Shown here: positions 46,628 through 55,348 of the stretch, in pieces
Position numbering within the stretch: position 1 is the first letter of the stretch
Layout of the letters: each line of letters starts with the position of its first letter
Source: Nitrosomonas sp. Nm33
GTDB taxonomy: Bacteria; Pseudomonadota; Gammaproteobacteria; Burkholderiales; Nitrosomonadaceae
Direction: 5' to 3'
Assembly (NCBI RefSeq): GCF_900107265.1
Contig: NZ_FNPJ01000002.1
Span: 38,705-102,704, forward strand
DNA: 64,000 bases
Position numbers and translations under genes: made by a program
Notes under the pieces: model-generated
Databases searched by the model: none
Told to the model about the DNA's origin: nothing
Seen by the model: only the letters and a program-made list of their open reading frames with translations

Positions 46628-47056
46628 TCAATTCAATTCGAAAGATGCGGTAGGATAGCCAGCTTCTTTCCATTTCGGGAGTCCTTCCCGATAATAATGG
46701 ATTTTATGCCATCCCCATTCTACTGCTTTTTTGCTGGCTCTGGAGCTGCCCAGGCAATGAGCTCCATTACAATAGAAAACGATCGGTTGATCCTTATTGG
46801 CAAAGACATTCAAATCGCCGGGAGTGAAAAGCTCACTATTGACATCCAGATGCTTGGCCCCTCGGATATGTTCATAATTGAAATATTCCAATTTACGCAC
46901 ATCGATAAAAATATAGCCTTGATCATATAGCCGCTTGGCGGTCACTGTGTCCACGGTAACCGCCCCAATTACTTCTTCAGGTGCGATATTTTCTGTAGCG
47001 ATGACGCTGGCTGCAGACAGAAATAAGAACAGCAAAGCAAATAAGTATTTTTTCAT
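46628..47056 (-). CDS. Exported rhodanese-like protein
   Basis: A 142-residue protein with signal peptide MKKYLFALLFLFLSAASVIA. The rhodanese fold shows GYIFIDVRKLEYFNYEHIRGAKHLDV and the active-site loop VFYCNGAHCLGSSRASKKA, with the catalytic Cys at the start of the loop and a second Cys inside it. It probably handles sulfane sulfur in the periplasm, or is a thiol-redox partner. Confidence 0.88.
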   Translation of the reverse strand: MKKYLFALLFLFLSAASVIATENIAPEEVIGAVTVDTVTAKRLYDQGYIFIDVRKLEYFNYEHIRGAKHLDVNSELFTPGDLNVFANKDQPIVFYCNGAHCLGSSRASKKAVEWGWHKIHYYREGLPKWKEAGYPTASFELN

Positions 47057-47084
47057 ATTATTTCCTAAGAAAACGAAAATAAAT

Positions 47085-47165
47085 CAAATTCTTGCCGTAA
47101 TTTCTGGAAACACTTTATAGAACATCACATAGGCGACGCTCAGGGTCAGCAGTAAATTCAGCATT
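47085..47165 (-). other. Possible 26-residue membrane peptide
   Basis: The minus strand encodes MLNLLLTLSVAYVMFYKVFPEITARI and a stop, immediately upstream of the rhodanese gene. One hydrophobic helix. GTGGG lies before the ATG. Too short to be sure it is expressed. Confidence 0.3.
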
Positions 47166-47222
47166 TGCCCACCTACAAAGATATAGTATTAATGGTTTTC
47201 TTCCAACAAAATGATGCTTGAT

Positions 47223-47471
47223 TCAGCTTTGCTTTTTCTTGCCAGTTTCTTGCACAAGTTGCTGCCATTCTTCAATTGCGGCTTGTGCAGCCAGATTGAG
47301 CGTTTCCATCTGGAAATCGACTGTTTGCGCCGCTAACTTATTCGTGAGTGCTTGTTGATGGATAAGACGGACTGCACTGTTTTCTGGTGCCAGATCAATT
47401 TACTGGCAGGCTTGGAGATTGATTTCTGAAAATTCCGTATCCTTCAATGGCAATATTTATCAGAATCATGA
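47223..47471 (-). pseudogene. Phasin-like gene remnant with in-frame TAA
   Basis: The minus strand encodes LPLKDTEFSEINLQACQ, then TAA, then in the same frame IDLAPENSAVRLIHQQAL...DFQMETLNLAAQAAIEEWQQLVQETGKKKQS and a stop. The long amphipathic helix and Lys-rich tail resemble phasins or related granule-associated proteins. No intact start is present. The rest of the 47057-47616 gap shows nothing else. Confidence 0.4.
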
Positions 47472-47616
47472 TGGTTTTTTCAGGGGCGGGAATTTATTGA
47501 TTTCTTTTTGATAACTCTCGATCTTTACCTCTCATTTAATATTCATATTTTATGAAATATTGGATTCTATAAGATACCATGTCAGGGAACAGCCTTCCTG
47601 ACATGGCTGCCATCTT

Positions 47617-49056
47617 TTACTTGGGCGCTTTCATCATCAATAGTTGACCACCCTCTACCAGTTCCGGATCGAGTGCGACGCCATTGACGGTACTGTAGTG
47701 TGCTTGCACATCGAACAGGAAGTAACGGCTATTCTCTGTGTCGTAGCCAGCAACGCCGTTGAACATCTCGGTAACTTCTATGATGCCGGAGGACTCTTCG
47801 TCAGATTGCTTATTGCCCGAACCATCGATGTCGGCTGAAGCGCCAGAGATGAAGCGCTCAGCGTCATGTTGAGCAATGGTTGTCAGGTTACCGGTAGTCG
47901 GCTCGAATTTCCAGATTTTGCCGAGGTGAACCTGATTGCCAACGTCTTCCTGAATCCAGACATTGCCGGCACCATCGACCGTCATGTTATCCATCATTTG
48001 TGGACCACTCACGGCTCCGTCGATCAGCACCTTGATTTCACCGCCTAATTCTGGTTTAGTGATGTCTTGGAATGTAGCGCTCCACAGACGGCTATTACCA
48101 TCAAACTGGTCAGTGGTTACAAAATAGAAACGATTTGGATTTTTTGTGTCCCATGCACCGTCTTCGACGCGATTGAGACCGGTGCCGGTACCGCCGGATG
48201 CGACCAAGCTAAATTGATCAGTATGGCCATTCGGGATGGTAGCCTCGGTCACATGAGAACCAATCAGAAGCTGATAGCTGATACCGTTGGTCAAACCGGC
48301 CATTTCAACCGGATTACCGCTCTCTTGCTTATTACCGACATAGAAGTAGATCTTGCTGGCGAGACGGTTGCCGTCATCCAATCCGGCAACAATGGTTTTA
48401 TCCTGCTCATAGGGGCTGGCCACCACGTTTTCCCAAGCCGCTTTACCCAAAGCGGGCAATTCATAAGAGGTGCCATGCTGACGGCCTTCCGCTATATGAG
48501 CAAAGGCACGGCCTGCAGCATCAACTTCTTCGCCACTCATGAAGATGCGCCCCTCGCTAAAGCCTTTTCCGGTGTTGCTGTTGAAAAAAGCACTTGGCAT
48601 TGGCAGATCGGCGGAGCATAGACGGCTGATGGCAGTCTGGTCTGGATCAATCAGTTCAAGTTTCTCGATCAAATCTTCGCCATTAAGTACTTTGAGATCT
48701 CTCTTTCGGATTTGCCACTTGGACACGAACGCGCCTTTGCTGCCATGGTTGCGTACCACCCCGGCTGTGTTGCGCAATTCATGATTCATCAGCACGGTGA
48801 TGGTGCCGTCGCCATTGTCGTAGGCACCCAATCCATCCGGAATGCCGACCATGCGATAGGTCTCGTTGCCTTTATGCTTGAGCTTGACGCTGTCGCCCAC
48901 CGTCAGAATAGAAGAAAATTCTACACCGCTGGTTAAGGGTGTCAGATAAGGGGAGGCAGAGCTAGAAGGTCCGGTAACACCTTCGGCAACAGTATTCATT
49001 GAAGAACCGGCAACCAAAGCAGCGACCACAAATATAAAAGAGGATTTATTTTTCAT
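47617..49056 (-). CDS. PhoX/DUF839-family exported protein
   Basis: A 479-residue protein with signal peptide MKNKSSFIFVVAALVAGSSMNTVA. YRMVGIPDGLGAYDNGDGTITVLMNHEL is typical of PhoX/DUF839 beta-propellers, which in PhoX bind Ca and Fe and hydrolyse phosphate esters. Other propeller blades are visible (RFYFVTTDQFDGNSRLWSATF, VDGAGNVWIQEDVG). Whether this one is a phosphatase is not certain, since some members lack the metal-site residues. It is monocistronic, with 385 bp of gene-free DNA upstream. Confidence 0.75.
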   Translation of the reverse strand: MKNKSSFIFVVAALVAGSSMNTVAEGVTGPSSSASPYLTPLTSGVEFSSILTVGDSVKLKHKGNETYRMVGIPDGLGAYDNGDGTITVLMNHELRNTAGVVRNHGSKGAFVSKWQIRKRDLKVLNGEDLIEKLELIDPDQTAISRLCSADLPMPSAFFNSNTGKGFSEGRIFMSGEEVDAAGRAFAHIAEGRQHGTSYELPALGKAAWENVVASPYEQDKTIVAGLDDGNRLASKIYFYVGNKQESGNPVEMAGLTNGISYQLLIGSHVTEATIPNGHTDQFSLVASGGTGTGLNRVEDGAWDTKNPNRFYFVTTDQFDGNSRLWSATFQDITKPELGGEIKVLIDGAVSGPQMMDNMTVDGAGNVWIQEDVGNQVHLGKIWKFEPTTGNLTTIAQHDAERFISGASADIDGSGNKQSDEESSGIIEVTEMFNGVAGYDTENSRYFLFDVQAHYSTVNGVALDPELVEGGQLLMMKAPK

Positions 49057-49373
49057 AACTGTATTCCTAGCAGAATAAATTAAATTTTGTCGGATAAATT
49101 AGAAAGCACCTGATTAAATTCATCTGGCCGCTGCGAATTCTGATTTAAGAACATTACGCTTTCATTAACGATAAATTAAAGTTTTATTAATTCATCGTTG
49201 CTTTGGTCACAGATTGAGGGTTCTGTGATAATCCACTGGATAGCGAAAGAGGTATGCTGATTTTCATGGCATATGACCTTCAGATTTTTTTAATCGTAAC
49301 TATTCAGAGGCCTTTGCAAAACTTCCTTTTTTTGGGAAGCTCTATTTTGTTGAGATGTCTGGTCGCGCGATAA

Positions 49374-49406
49374 AAAGAAAGCTGTGGTAACGCAGCTTTC
49401 TTTTTT
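49374..49406. terminator. Bidirectional terminator downstream of the glycosyltransferase gene
   Basis: AAAGAAAGCTG / CAGCTTTCTTT arms, 8-base loop, T-rich on both exits. It ends the minus-strand aminolipid operon (stop at 49443). Confidence 0.85.
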
Positions 49407-49442
49407 GATAAGGTTCAACGTAAAAATTCTTGCACTTACCTA

Positions 49443-50456
49443 CTACCGAATAGGTTGTAAATAATCAACAAAATTCTTCGCAGCTGCATACCAACTAAAG
49501 GCTTCAGCTCTTGCTCGTGCTTCCTGCCGAGAAATTTTAAGGGCTTTTAAAACAGCATCTTCCAGATCATTTGACATGATCCCTCCTCCACTATTACCAA
49601 TGACCTCTAACGGACCATCAACAGGATAACAAGCTACGGGTGTGCCTGTTGCCATCGCCTCAAGTAAAACCAACCCAAAGGTGTCCGCTTTACTGGGAAA
49701 TACAAAAACATCAGCGCTGGCATATAACATAACCAATTCATCGCGTGGCAATATTCCCAACCAATATACCTCAGGAAAGCGTTGCCTGAGCTGCTTCTCC
49801 AATGGTCCTACACCGCAAACTATCTTACTTCCTGGAAAATCCATTTCCAGGAATGCTTCAATATTTTTTTCATATGAAATACGACCCACAAATAATGCGA
49901 CAGGTCTTGGTAAAGTACCTAAAGTTGGGAAAAAAACAGGTTGATCATGATACCTAAAAAGATCAGTATCCACTCCATGCGTCCAAGGTCTGAGATTCTG
50001 GAAGCCTCGCTTTTGCAAACCAGATAAAACAGATTGTGTAGGAACCATCACACCTGATGAAGGTTGGTGAAAATGTTTAAGCAGGGCATATCCCCAAGAA
50101 ACAGGAACTTTGACCGATGCATTAAAGATCTCTGGAAATTTTGTGTGAAATGCAGAGGTAAAAGACCAGCCAGATTGCAAGCATAAGGAACGAGCTGCCC
50201 AACCCAGCGGACCTTCAGTAGCAATATGGATGGCGTCAGGATCAAGTGCCTCCAGAATTTGTGACATTTGCTTTTTAGGGCGAATAGCCAGATCAATTCC
50301 TGGATAACCCGGACAAGGACGAGTACTGAAAAGATTTGGGTGAATGATTTCTACATAATGATTGAGTTTTTTGAGTTCTTTAACCAACTCTACCAGAGTA
50401 GTTACAACACCATTAACTTGGGGGTGCCATGCATCAGTTATTAAAGCAAGTCTCAT
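49443..50456 (-). CDS. Glycosyltransferase family 4 protein
   Basis: A 337-residue GT-B enzyme. The N-terminus MRLALITDAWHPQVNGVVTTLVELV is the GT4 acceptor domain start; the C-terminal donor site includes FVGRISYEKNIEAFL and the PSKADTFGLVLLEAMATGTPVACY segment with the conserved E-x7-E pattern. It resembles mannosyl- or glucosyltransferases that act on diacylglycerol-type lipids. Its ATG overlaps the upstream phosphoesterase stop, so it is last in a three-gene operon. Confidence 0.88.
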   Translation of the reverse strand: MRLALITDAWHPQVNGVVTTLVELVKELKKLNHYVEIIHPNLFSTRPCPGYPGIDLAIRPKKQMSQILEALDPDAIHIATEGPLGWAARSLCLQSGWSFTSAFHTKFPEIFNASVKVPVSWGYALLKHFHQPSSGVMVPTQSVLSGLQKRGFQNLRPWTHGVDTDLFRYHDQPVFFPTLGTLPRPVALFVGRISYEKNIEAFLEMDFPGSKIVCGVGPLEKQLRQRFPEVYWLGILPRDELVMLYASADVFVFPSKADTFGLVLLEAMATGTPVACYPVDGPLEVIGNSGGGIMSNDLEDAVLKALKISRQEARARAEAFSWYAAAKNFVDYLQPIR

Positions 50457-51379
50457 GCCAGTGCCTCGTCTTTTTTTTCGACTCTTGCCGTAGCAGGTAT
50501 ATTATCAGCAACCAACGCATCATCCACCCTGGTCGAACATTGATTTTCCAGCTCTAGTTGACACTGAGGCCAATGAATCAGCTCGATTCGTCCATCGAAG
50601 TGTTCTACTAATGCAGAAAGACTCTCGACCCAGTCTCCATCGTTACAGTATGTAATACCATCGATATCGCGTATCTCTGCGTGATGTATATGTCCACAGA
50701 TGACACCATCGAGTCCACGACGACGTGTTTCCGTAGCAACGGCTTGCTCAAAAGAAGTTACATAGCTAACTGCTGTTTTGACTTTGTGCTTGAGATATCG
50801 GGAGAGTGACCAATAAGGTAAACCTAATCGAGCACGGAGCGAGCTCAAATAACGATTAAGCTTTAAGGTAAATTCGTAAAGATTATCACCGACATAAGCA
50901 AGCCATTTAGCACACTGTATTACTCCATCAAAATAATCGCCATGCATTATCCAGAATTTACGACCGTCAACGGTCTCATAGATAACTTCCTCTACTACTT
51001 CTATACCACCAAAAGAGTGACCTAAAAACTGACGAGCAAATTCATCGTGATTACCTGGCACGTACACTACCTTGCAACCTTTTCGGACACGACGTAGTAA
51101 CTTTTGTATGACATCATTGTGAGCCTGTGGCCAATGCCAACGTGTGCGTAACTGCCAACCATCGATAATATCTCCTACCAGATAAAGCTGTTCGCTTGGA
51201 TAAGCTCTTAGAAAATCCAATAAGGCTTGTGCCTGACAACCTGGAGTACCGAGATGGATATCAGAAATAAAAACCGTACGAACTCTTAGCTTAGTATTTA
51301 TTTCTGAGGAATCTTCGTTTTTTAAAATTGAAGCTTTTAAAGCAGGATTAGCATATAAATAATCATTGAGCTTATTCAT
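50453..51379 (-). CDS. LpxH-like metallophosphoesterase
   Basis: A 308-residue calcineurin-like phosphoesterase. Metal-binding motifs: FISDIHLGTPG (DxH), LVGDIIDGWQL (GDxxD), VPGNHDEFARQ (GNHD) and GVICGHIHHAEI (GHxH). This matches the UDP-2,3-diacylglucosamine diphosphatase-like family seen beside lipid genes, distinct from the housekeeping LpxH. It lies between the N-acyltransferase and the glycosyltransferase, with 2-bp spacing and a 4-base overlap. The substrate is probably a lipid pyrophosphate or phosphate, by inference. Confidence 0.85.
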   Translation of the reverse strand: MNKLNDYLYANPALKASILKNEDSSEINTKLRVRTVFISDIHLGTPGCQAQALLDFLRAYPSEQLYLVGDIIDGWQLRTRWHWPQAHNDVIQKLLRRVRKGCKVVYVPGNHDEFARQFLGHSFGGIEVVEEVIYETVDGRKFWIMHGDYFDGVIQCAKWLAYVGDNLYEFTLKLNRYLSSLRARLGLPYWSLSRYLKHKVKTAVSYVTSFEQAVATETRRRGLDGVICGHIHHAEIRDIDGITYCNDGDWVESLSALVEHFDGRIELIHWPQCQLELENQCSTRVDDALVADNIPATARVEKKDEALA

Positions 51380-51381
51380 GA

Positions 51382-52218
51382 TTACCCCAGAAAATATTTG
51401 CAGTAGCGGTTTGGTAGATCTTTAATTTGCAATAGCATGGGCAAATCAGCAGTATTAAAGTTAGGATCCCATGCAGGCCCTCCCAATATTTTTGCCCCCA
51501 GGCGTAAATAACCTTTAAGCAGGGAAGGGGGATTAATTTTTAAAGTTTGATCTAAGCAATCAACTGGCAGAGGAAAACGTGGTCTAACTTGATAGTGAGT
51601 ATCCACCATATACTTATCCCGAACTTGGCGCCAAATACTTGCAGCAGCATCCCCCGAACATATACGCTTATTGCCACTAGAGCTCATATTCATCGGTATG
51701 CTAACGCAACCTATCAGATAGCTTAACTTCTTAAGCACCATAAAGTTTATCAATGCTTTCAATAATGCTTTAATAACAACTCCATTACGATAGTTTTTGT
51801 GCACACAACTTCGGCCTAATTCAACCATATGCTCTCGCAACGATTGCAAAGAAGATAGATCAAATTCACCTTCGATGTATGTTCTTCCTGCAAGCTGGGC
51901 TTGTCCCGGCGTCAACACACGGCAAGTTCCAATTACTTGCCAAGTTTCACGATCTCGCACTAGTAAGTGCTCACAATAATCATCAAAATCATCTATATCA
52001 AAACCAGGAATATAGGTTGGAAGAATTGCACCCATTTCATCAGCAAAAACTTCATATCGCAGTTTTTGTGCTTCACGAATTTCACTTTGACGTTTTGCCC
52101 ATGTGATCACGATATTTGATTTCTTCACTCTATCAGTAGGAATGAGCAAAGCAGACTTGGGAGCTTGAAGTGGTTTCTGTGGGGAAATATATGGCTGGAT
52201 ATTAAGTGACGTATTCAT
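51382..52218 (-). CDS. OlsB-like N-acyltransferase (GNAT, Acetyltransf_5)
   Basis: A 278-residue protein. REAQKLRYEVFADEMGAILP is the family start (acyl-ACP-dependent N-acyltransferases such as OlsB), followed by DYCEHLLVRDRETWQVIGTCRVL and MVELGRSCVHKNYRNGVVI with the acyl-donor loop. Such enzymes acylate ornithine or other amino acids to start aminolipid synthesis. First gene of the operon; GAGGAG lies about 8 bases upstream of the ATG. Confidence 0.85.
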   Translation of the reverse strand: MNTSLNIQPYISPQKPLQAPKSALLIPTDRVKKSNIVITWAKRQSEIREAQKLRYEVFADEMGAILPTYIPGFDIDDFDDYCEHLLVRDRETWQVIGTCRVLTPGQAQLAGRTYIEGEFDLSSLQSLREHMVELGRSCVHKNYRNGVVIKALLKALINFMVLKKLSYLIGCVSIPMNMSSSGNKRICSGDAAASIWRQVRDKYMVDTHYQVRPRFPLPVDCLDQTLKINPPSLLKGYLRLGAKILGGPAWDPNFNTADLPMLLQIKDLPNRYCKYFLG

Positions 52219-52375
52219 GTTTGACTCCTCTTCAATGTTAGGTTATTGGGTTTTAGCGCACTAATTACCTAGCATTCTTTAGGAATTTCATGAATTTATT
52301 ATGTCGCTTTTATGAAATTCATATGACGAGTTGATTAATTTCAGTCAATTTCTAACTCAGCTTCCATGATTATTA

Positions 52376-52609
52376 AACCTGGATTCCTCAGTTGATCGCT
52401 CGTTCTGATGTTAACATTATGAATATAATAATTTTTCCTACATATTTGATTTTCACCCTGTGGGTGTTTCCGCTACAGGACGGATTGCGCAATTTTGCAA
52501 GCGCATGGCTGCGTTGCAACTCTTTGGAATGGAACGACCATTCCGCATCGTTGCGCCCTGCACTCGCAAAATCACACACTCCATCCTGCCCAACCGAGGA
52601 ATCCAGGTT
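52376..52609. mobile_element. 239-bp MITE, copy C (234 bp)
   Basis: AACCTGGATTCCTCAGTTG at the left and CAACCGAGGAATCCAGGTT at the right. Five bases are lost in the core (GCGCCCTGCACTCGC region). Flanked by TA on both sides. Confidence 0.9.
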
Positions 52610-52665
52610 TAATTTCAAATGGAAACCATTTGAATAAGCGATTGATTATTATGATACGGCTATCT

Positions 52666-52693
52666 AAGGGTAAGGTAGTTAAGGTAAGGTAGT
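52666..52693. repeat. Short tandem repeat GGTAAGGTAGTTAA
   Basis: Two adjacent copies of a 14-base unit abut the left end of the 114-bp inverted-repeat element at 52693. Probably replication slippage. Confidence 0.6.
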
Positions 52694-52806
52694 TAACCCG
52701 GATATTTCACCAGGCGGACCTGTACCATAAAGTAAACGCTAATGAACAAGCGCTTCTGGACAAATTTACGCAAGCCCAATTTGTACCGTTGAAATATCCG
52801 GGTTAA
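52693..52806. mobile_element. 114-bp inverted-repeat element, single copy in window
   Basis: Perfect 17-base termini TTAACCCGGATATTTCA ... TGAAATATCCGGGTTAA enclose 80 bp without a gene. The outermost TTAA may be part of the element or a target duplication. A third MITE-like family, or the joined ends of a deleted insertion sequence. Confidence 0.75.
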
Positions 52807-52814
52807 TCAAGATT

Positions 52815-52885
52815 TTGGTGCAAGGAAGCCATTACAAGGAAAGATAAGGGGAAAGTAAGGGGAAGATAAGGGAAGGTAAGGATTT
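52815..52885. repeat. Purine-rich imperfect tandem repeats
   Basis: Overlapping units of the type GATAAGGGGAAAGTAAGGGG run along the plus strand, nearly free of pyrimidines except T. It lies about 100 bp past the end of the minus-strand lipid kinase-like gene. It could form unusual structure or be slippage debris. Confidence 0.5.
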
Positions 52886-52979
52886 GATGAAAAGGAGGTT
52901 GTTTCTCTCTTGGGAATATTAAGTCTATTCTGATTGCTTGCCCCTAACAGGCTGGCTAAGCGCATGGAAGCAGAGCTGC

Positions 52980-53903
52980 TTAAATCAATACTCTGATTGG
53001 TTTTTGACTGATACTGAATTTTATTGTGCTTCCTGCTTCAATATCGCGGTTACGAAAATAATCACCGTCTACCTGCAGAGGATAAGATGGATCGTGTAAT
53101 GTAAGCGATATACTCTCTCCTGAAAAATACTGCAGGGGAAGCCCTGCAGGTTTGTGTTGAAGCATTCTCAATGCTTTGATCAATTCATGTTGATGCTTTG
53201 CCCCAGGTAAAAAACCAAGGACAAGCTTTTTTACTGATGGGTTAGCAGTAGGAACAAGTTGTAAATTTCTTGCATAAGCTGAGCTATTAGCCACAATGAC
53301 ATAGCCTGATTTGCGATCAATGACAGTTTGTCCATCGATATAAGCTGTCACGGTAGGATGGTGCAAAGAAACTAAGGCATTAAATCCACACCGAACGTAC
53401 GTCGAATCATTGATCGGCCCTATTCGTTTGCCAATCTGCTTGACTGTGAGCGAATCAAAACCCATCGAGGCCATAATAAAGAATGGTTTTTCTCCCTGAA
53501 TCCCGTTACCGCTGATCAGACCATAAAATTGCTCCAGGCATCTTCCATTGGTAATAGCTTGAAGCAAATCCTCTGTGTTTGCACTCATTCCATAGGAACG
53601 GGCAAATAAGGATTCGTTTCCACCGGGAACCATGTAAACGGGAGTATCTGTTTTACTAAGCAAAGGAAGGAGTTTTCTAACTGTTCCATCCCCCCCGATC
53701 ACCACTAAAAGATCATGTCCTGTGATGTCTGTCTCGAGAAGCTTGTAAGATTTCATTTTTTTCTTTGACTCGCTAACTTCCACAGCAATCCCATGATTAG
53801 CAAGGAATTCCCCATATTCATGGGCTAACGATTCTGTATTTCCCGCACTAGAGATAGGATTGAAAATAATCAATACTTTTTGGGGTGAGGGAATGTTAAT
53901 CAT
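52980..53903 (-). CDS. Diacylglycerol kinase-like lipid kinase
   Basis: A 307-residue protein of the DAGK catalytic family. The N-terminus has LIIFNPISSAG, the nucleotide site LVVIGGDGTVRKLLPLL near residues 64-80, and MVPGGNESLFARSYG near 90-104. The last replaces the common PxGTxNxxA pattern with PGGNES, a slight departure in the active-site loop. The C-terminal domain has PLQVDGD. The family phosphorylates diacylglycerol or related lipids. It is monocistronic on the minus strand. Confidence 0.82.
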   Translation of the reverse strand: MINIPSPQKVLIIFNPISSAGNTESLAHEYGEFLANHGIAVEVSESKKKMKSYKLLETDITGHDLLVVIGGDGTVRKLLPLLSKTDTPVYMVPGGNESLFARSYGMSANTEDLLQAITNGRCLEQFYGLISGNGIQGEKPFFIMASMGFDSLTVKQIGKRIGPINDSTYVRCGFNALVSLHHPTVTAYIDGQTVIDRKSGYVIVANSSAYARNLQLVPTANPSVKKLVLGFLPGAKHQHELIKALRMLQHKPAGLPLQYFSGESISLTLHDPSYPLQVDGDYFRNRDIEAGSTIKFSISQKPIRVLI

Positions 53904-54091
53904 GTTCCCTTTTGCTGAAATGAGCTTTCATTTTTCACGAAAAATTAATAATGATCTAATGAGTTAAAAACTTTGTTAGTTTAGTTTTTTAATAAGTTAA
54001 TGAGTGAATCAATCATGGCGAGATCTTATTCCGTTTAAACCATTGATAAGAATTATTCCCATTTTGTCAGATTGAGCATGGCAAATATTTT

Positions 54092-54330
54092 AACCTAGAT
54101 TCCTCAGTTGATCGCTCGTTCTGATGTTAACACTATGAATATAATAATTTTTCCTATATATTTCATTTTCACCCTCTGGGTGTTTCCGCTGCAGGACGGA
54201 TTGCGCAATTTTGCAAGCGCATGGCTGCGTTGCAACTCTTTGGAATGGAACGACCATTCCGCATCGTTGCGCCTTGCCCTGCACTCGCAAAATCACACAC
54301 TCCATCCTGCCCAACTGAGGAATCTAGGTT
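54092..54330. mobile_element. 239-bp MITE, copy D
   Basis: AACCTAGATTCCTCAGTTG at the left and CAACTGAGGAATCTAGGTT at the right: both ends carry the same substitution (CTAG for CTGG), so they stay perfectly complementary. The 450 bp from here to hsp20 hold no gene I can support. Confidence 0.92.
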
Positions 54331-54778
54331 TAATTGCTTCGCATGATGGATACTATGTTGCATTGAAGATTTGGTATGTTGATTCCAGGAAATTGCTGTC
54401 GGAACGCTAACAGCTGATGATGACAAACAAATGACAGAATTATTAAAGTCTCATGTATTAACGATAAATTGAAATGAAAAGAAGTTTCAGTATTTTTTAA
54501 TCAGAAATACGTGCTTCTACTTATTTATTTTTTCTTATTGATAGCCTAGGATAAATTACTCCGTAGGTTATTGATCTTTCTTGCATCTATCACCATGCAG
54601 TGCATATCGTATGAAGCAGGTGAGAGAGAAAGTAGATAACAAGGGACTCAGTCAAGATTACGCTGCTAACTGATAGGACAGCGATTGAGTTATGCAGGTT
54701 TCACCAGTCGCTAGAGTTCTGGAAACTGGTTGACCAAGTTTTCAAGAAATTTCGCTGCTTTAGATAAGGAGAACTATC

Positions 54779-55297
54779 ATGAAAAATGTCCCGCAATCAC
54801 CTTCATTTCTGCATAGTGAAACAAGTACCGGACAAGCATCTACACCTTCTTCTAGTGAATCAAATACTACGCAACCATCTTCAATTCAGCCTGGTATTGT
54901 TACTCCATCTGATCTCCTTGCTACTGTTGAAGATTGGCTCTGTAATTTAGGCATACGTCGTATAGGAGAAATACCCGTGATAAAAGTCGATTTATCAGAA
55001 AGTGATACTGCGTATATTATTCTTGCAGATATTCCCGGTGTAAATAAAGAGGACATAAAAGTTGATTTAGAAAGTAACCGTGTTTCCATCAGTGTCGAGA
55101 AAAAGAAAGGGGTGGAACAAAAAGAGGGTGAAAGAATCGTTTCTAGAGAACGTTCTCTGGAATCTATCTCCCGTTCTATCAGGCTGGACGCGGAAATAGA
55201 TGTGAACAAAGCTCAAGCCAAGTATGAAAATGGTGTACTAAGATTGACAATGCCAAAAAAACATGTGAAAGCTATCAAGCAGCTTGAGATCATGTAA
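54779..55297 (+). CDS. Small heat-shock protein, Hsp20 family
   Basis: A 172-residue protein. A disordered Ser/Thr-rich start (about 40 residues) precedes the alpha-crystallin domain: IKVDLSESDTAYIILADIPGVNKEDIKVDLES and the closing strand YENGVLRLTMPKK. The A-x-x-x-n-G-v-L motif is present. It holds unfolding proteins for ATP-driven chaperones, and it lies 51 bp upstream of a GroEL paralogue. AAGGAG is well placed before the ATG. Confidence 0.93.
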   Translation: MKNVPQSPSFLHSETSTGQASTPSSSESNTTQPSSIQPGIVTPSDLLATVEDWLCNLGIRRIGEIPVIKVDLSESDTAYIILADIPGVNKEDIKVDLESNRVSISVEKKKGVEQKEGERIVSRERSLESISRSIRLDAEIDVNKAQAKYENGVLRLTMPKKHVKAIKQLEIM

Positions 55298-55348
55298 TTA
55301 AGGAAATTTTCCTGCCAAGATTACAAAGCGTTCATTCAGGAGGCTCCA

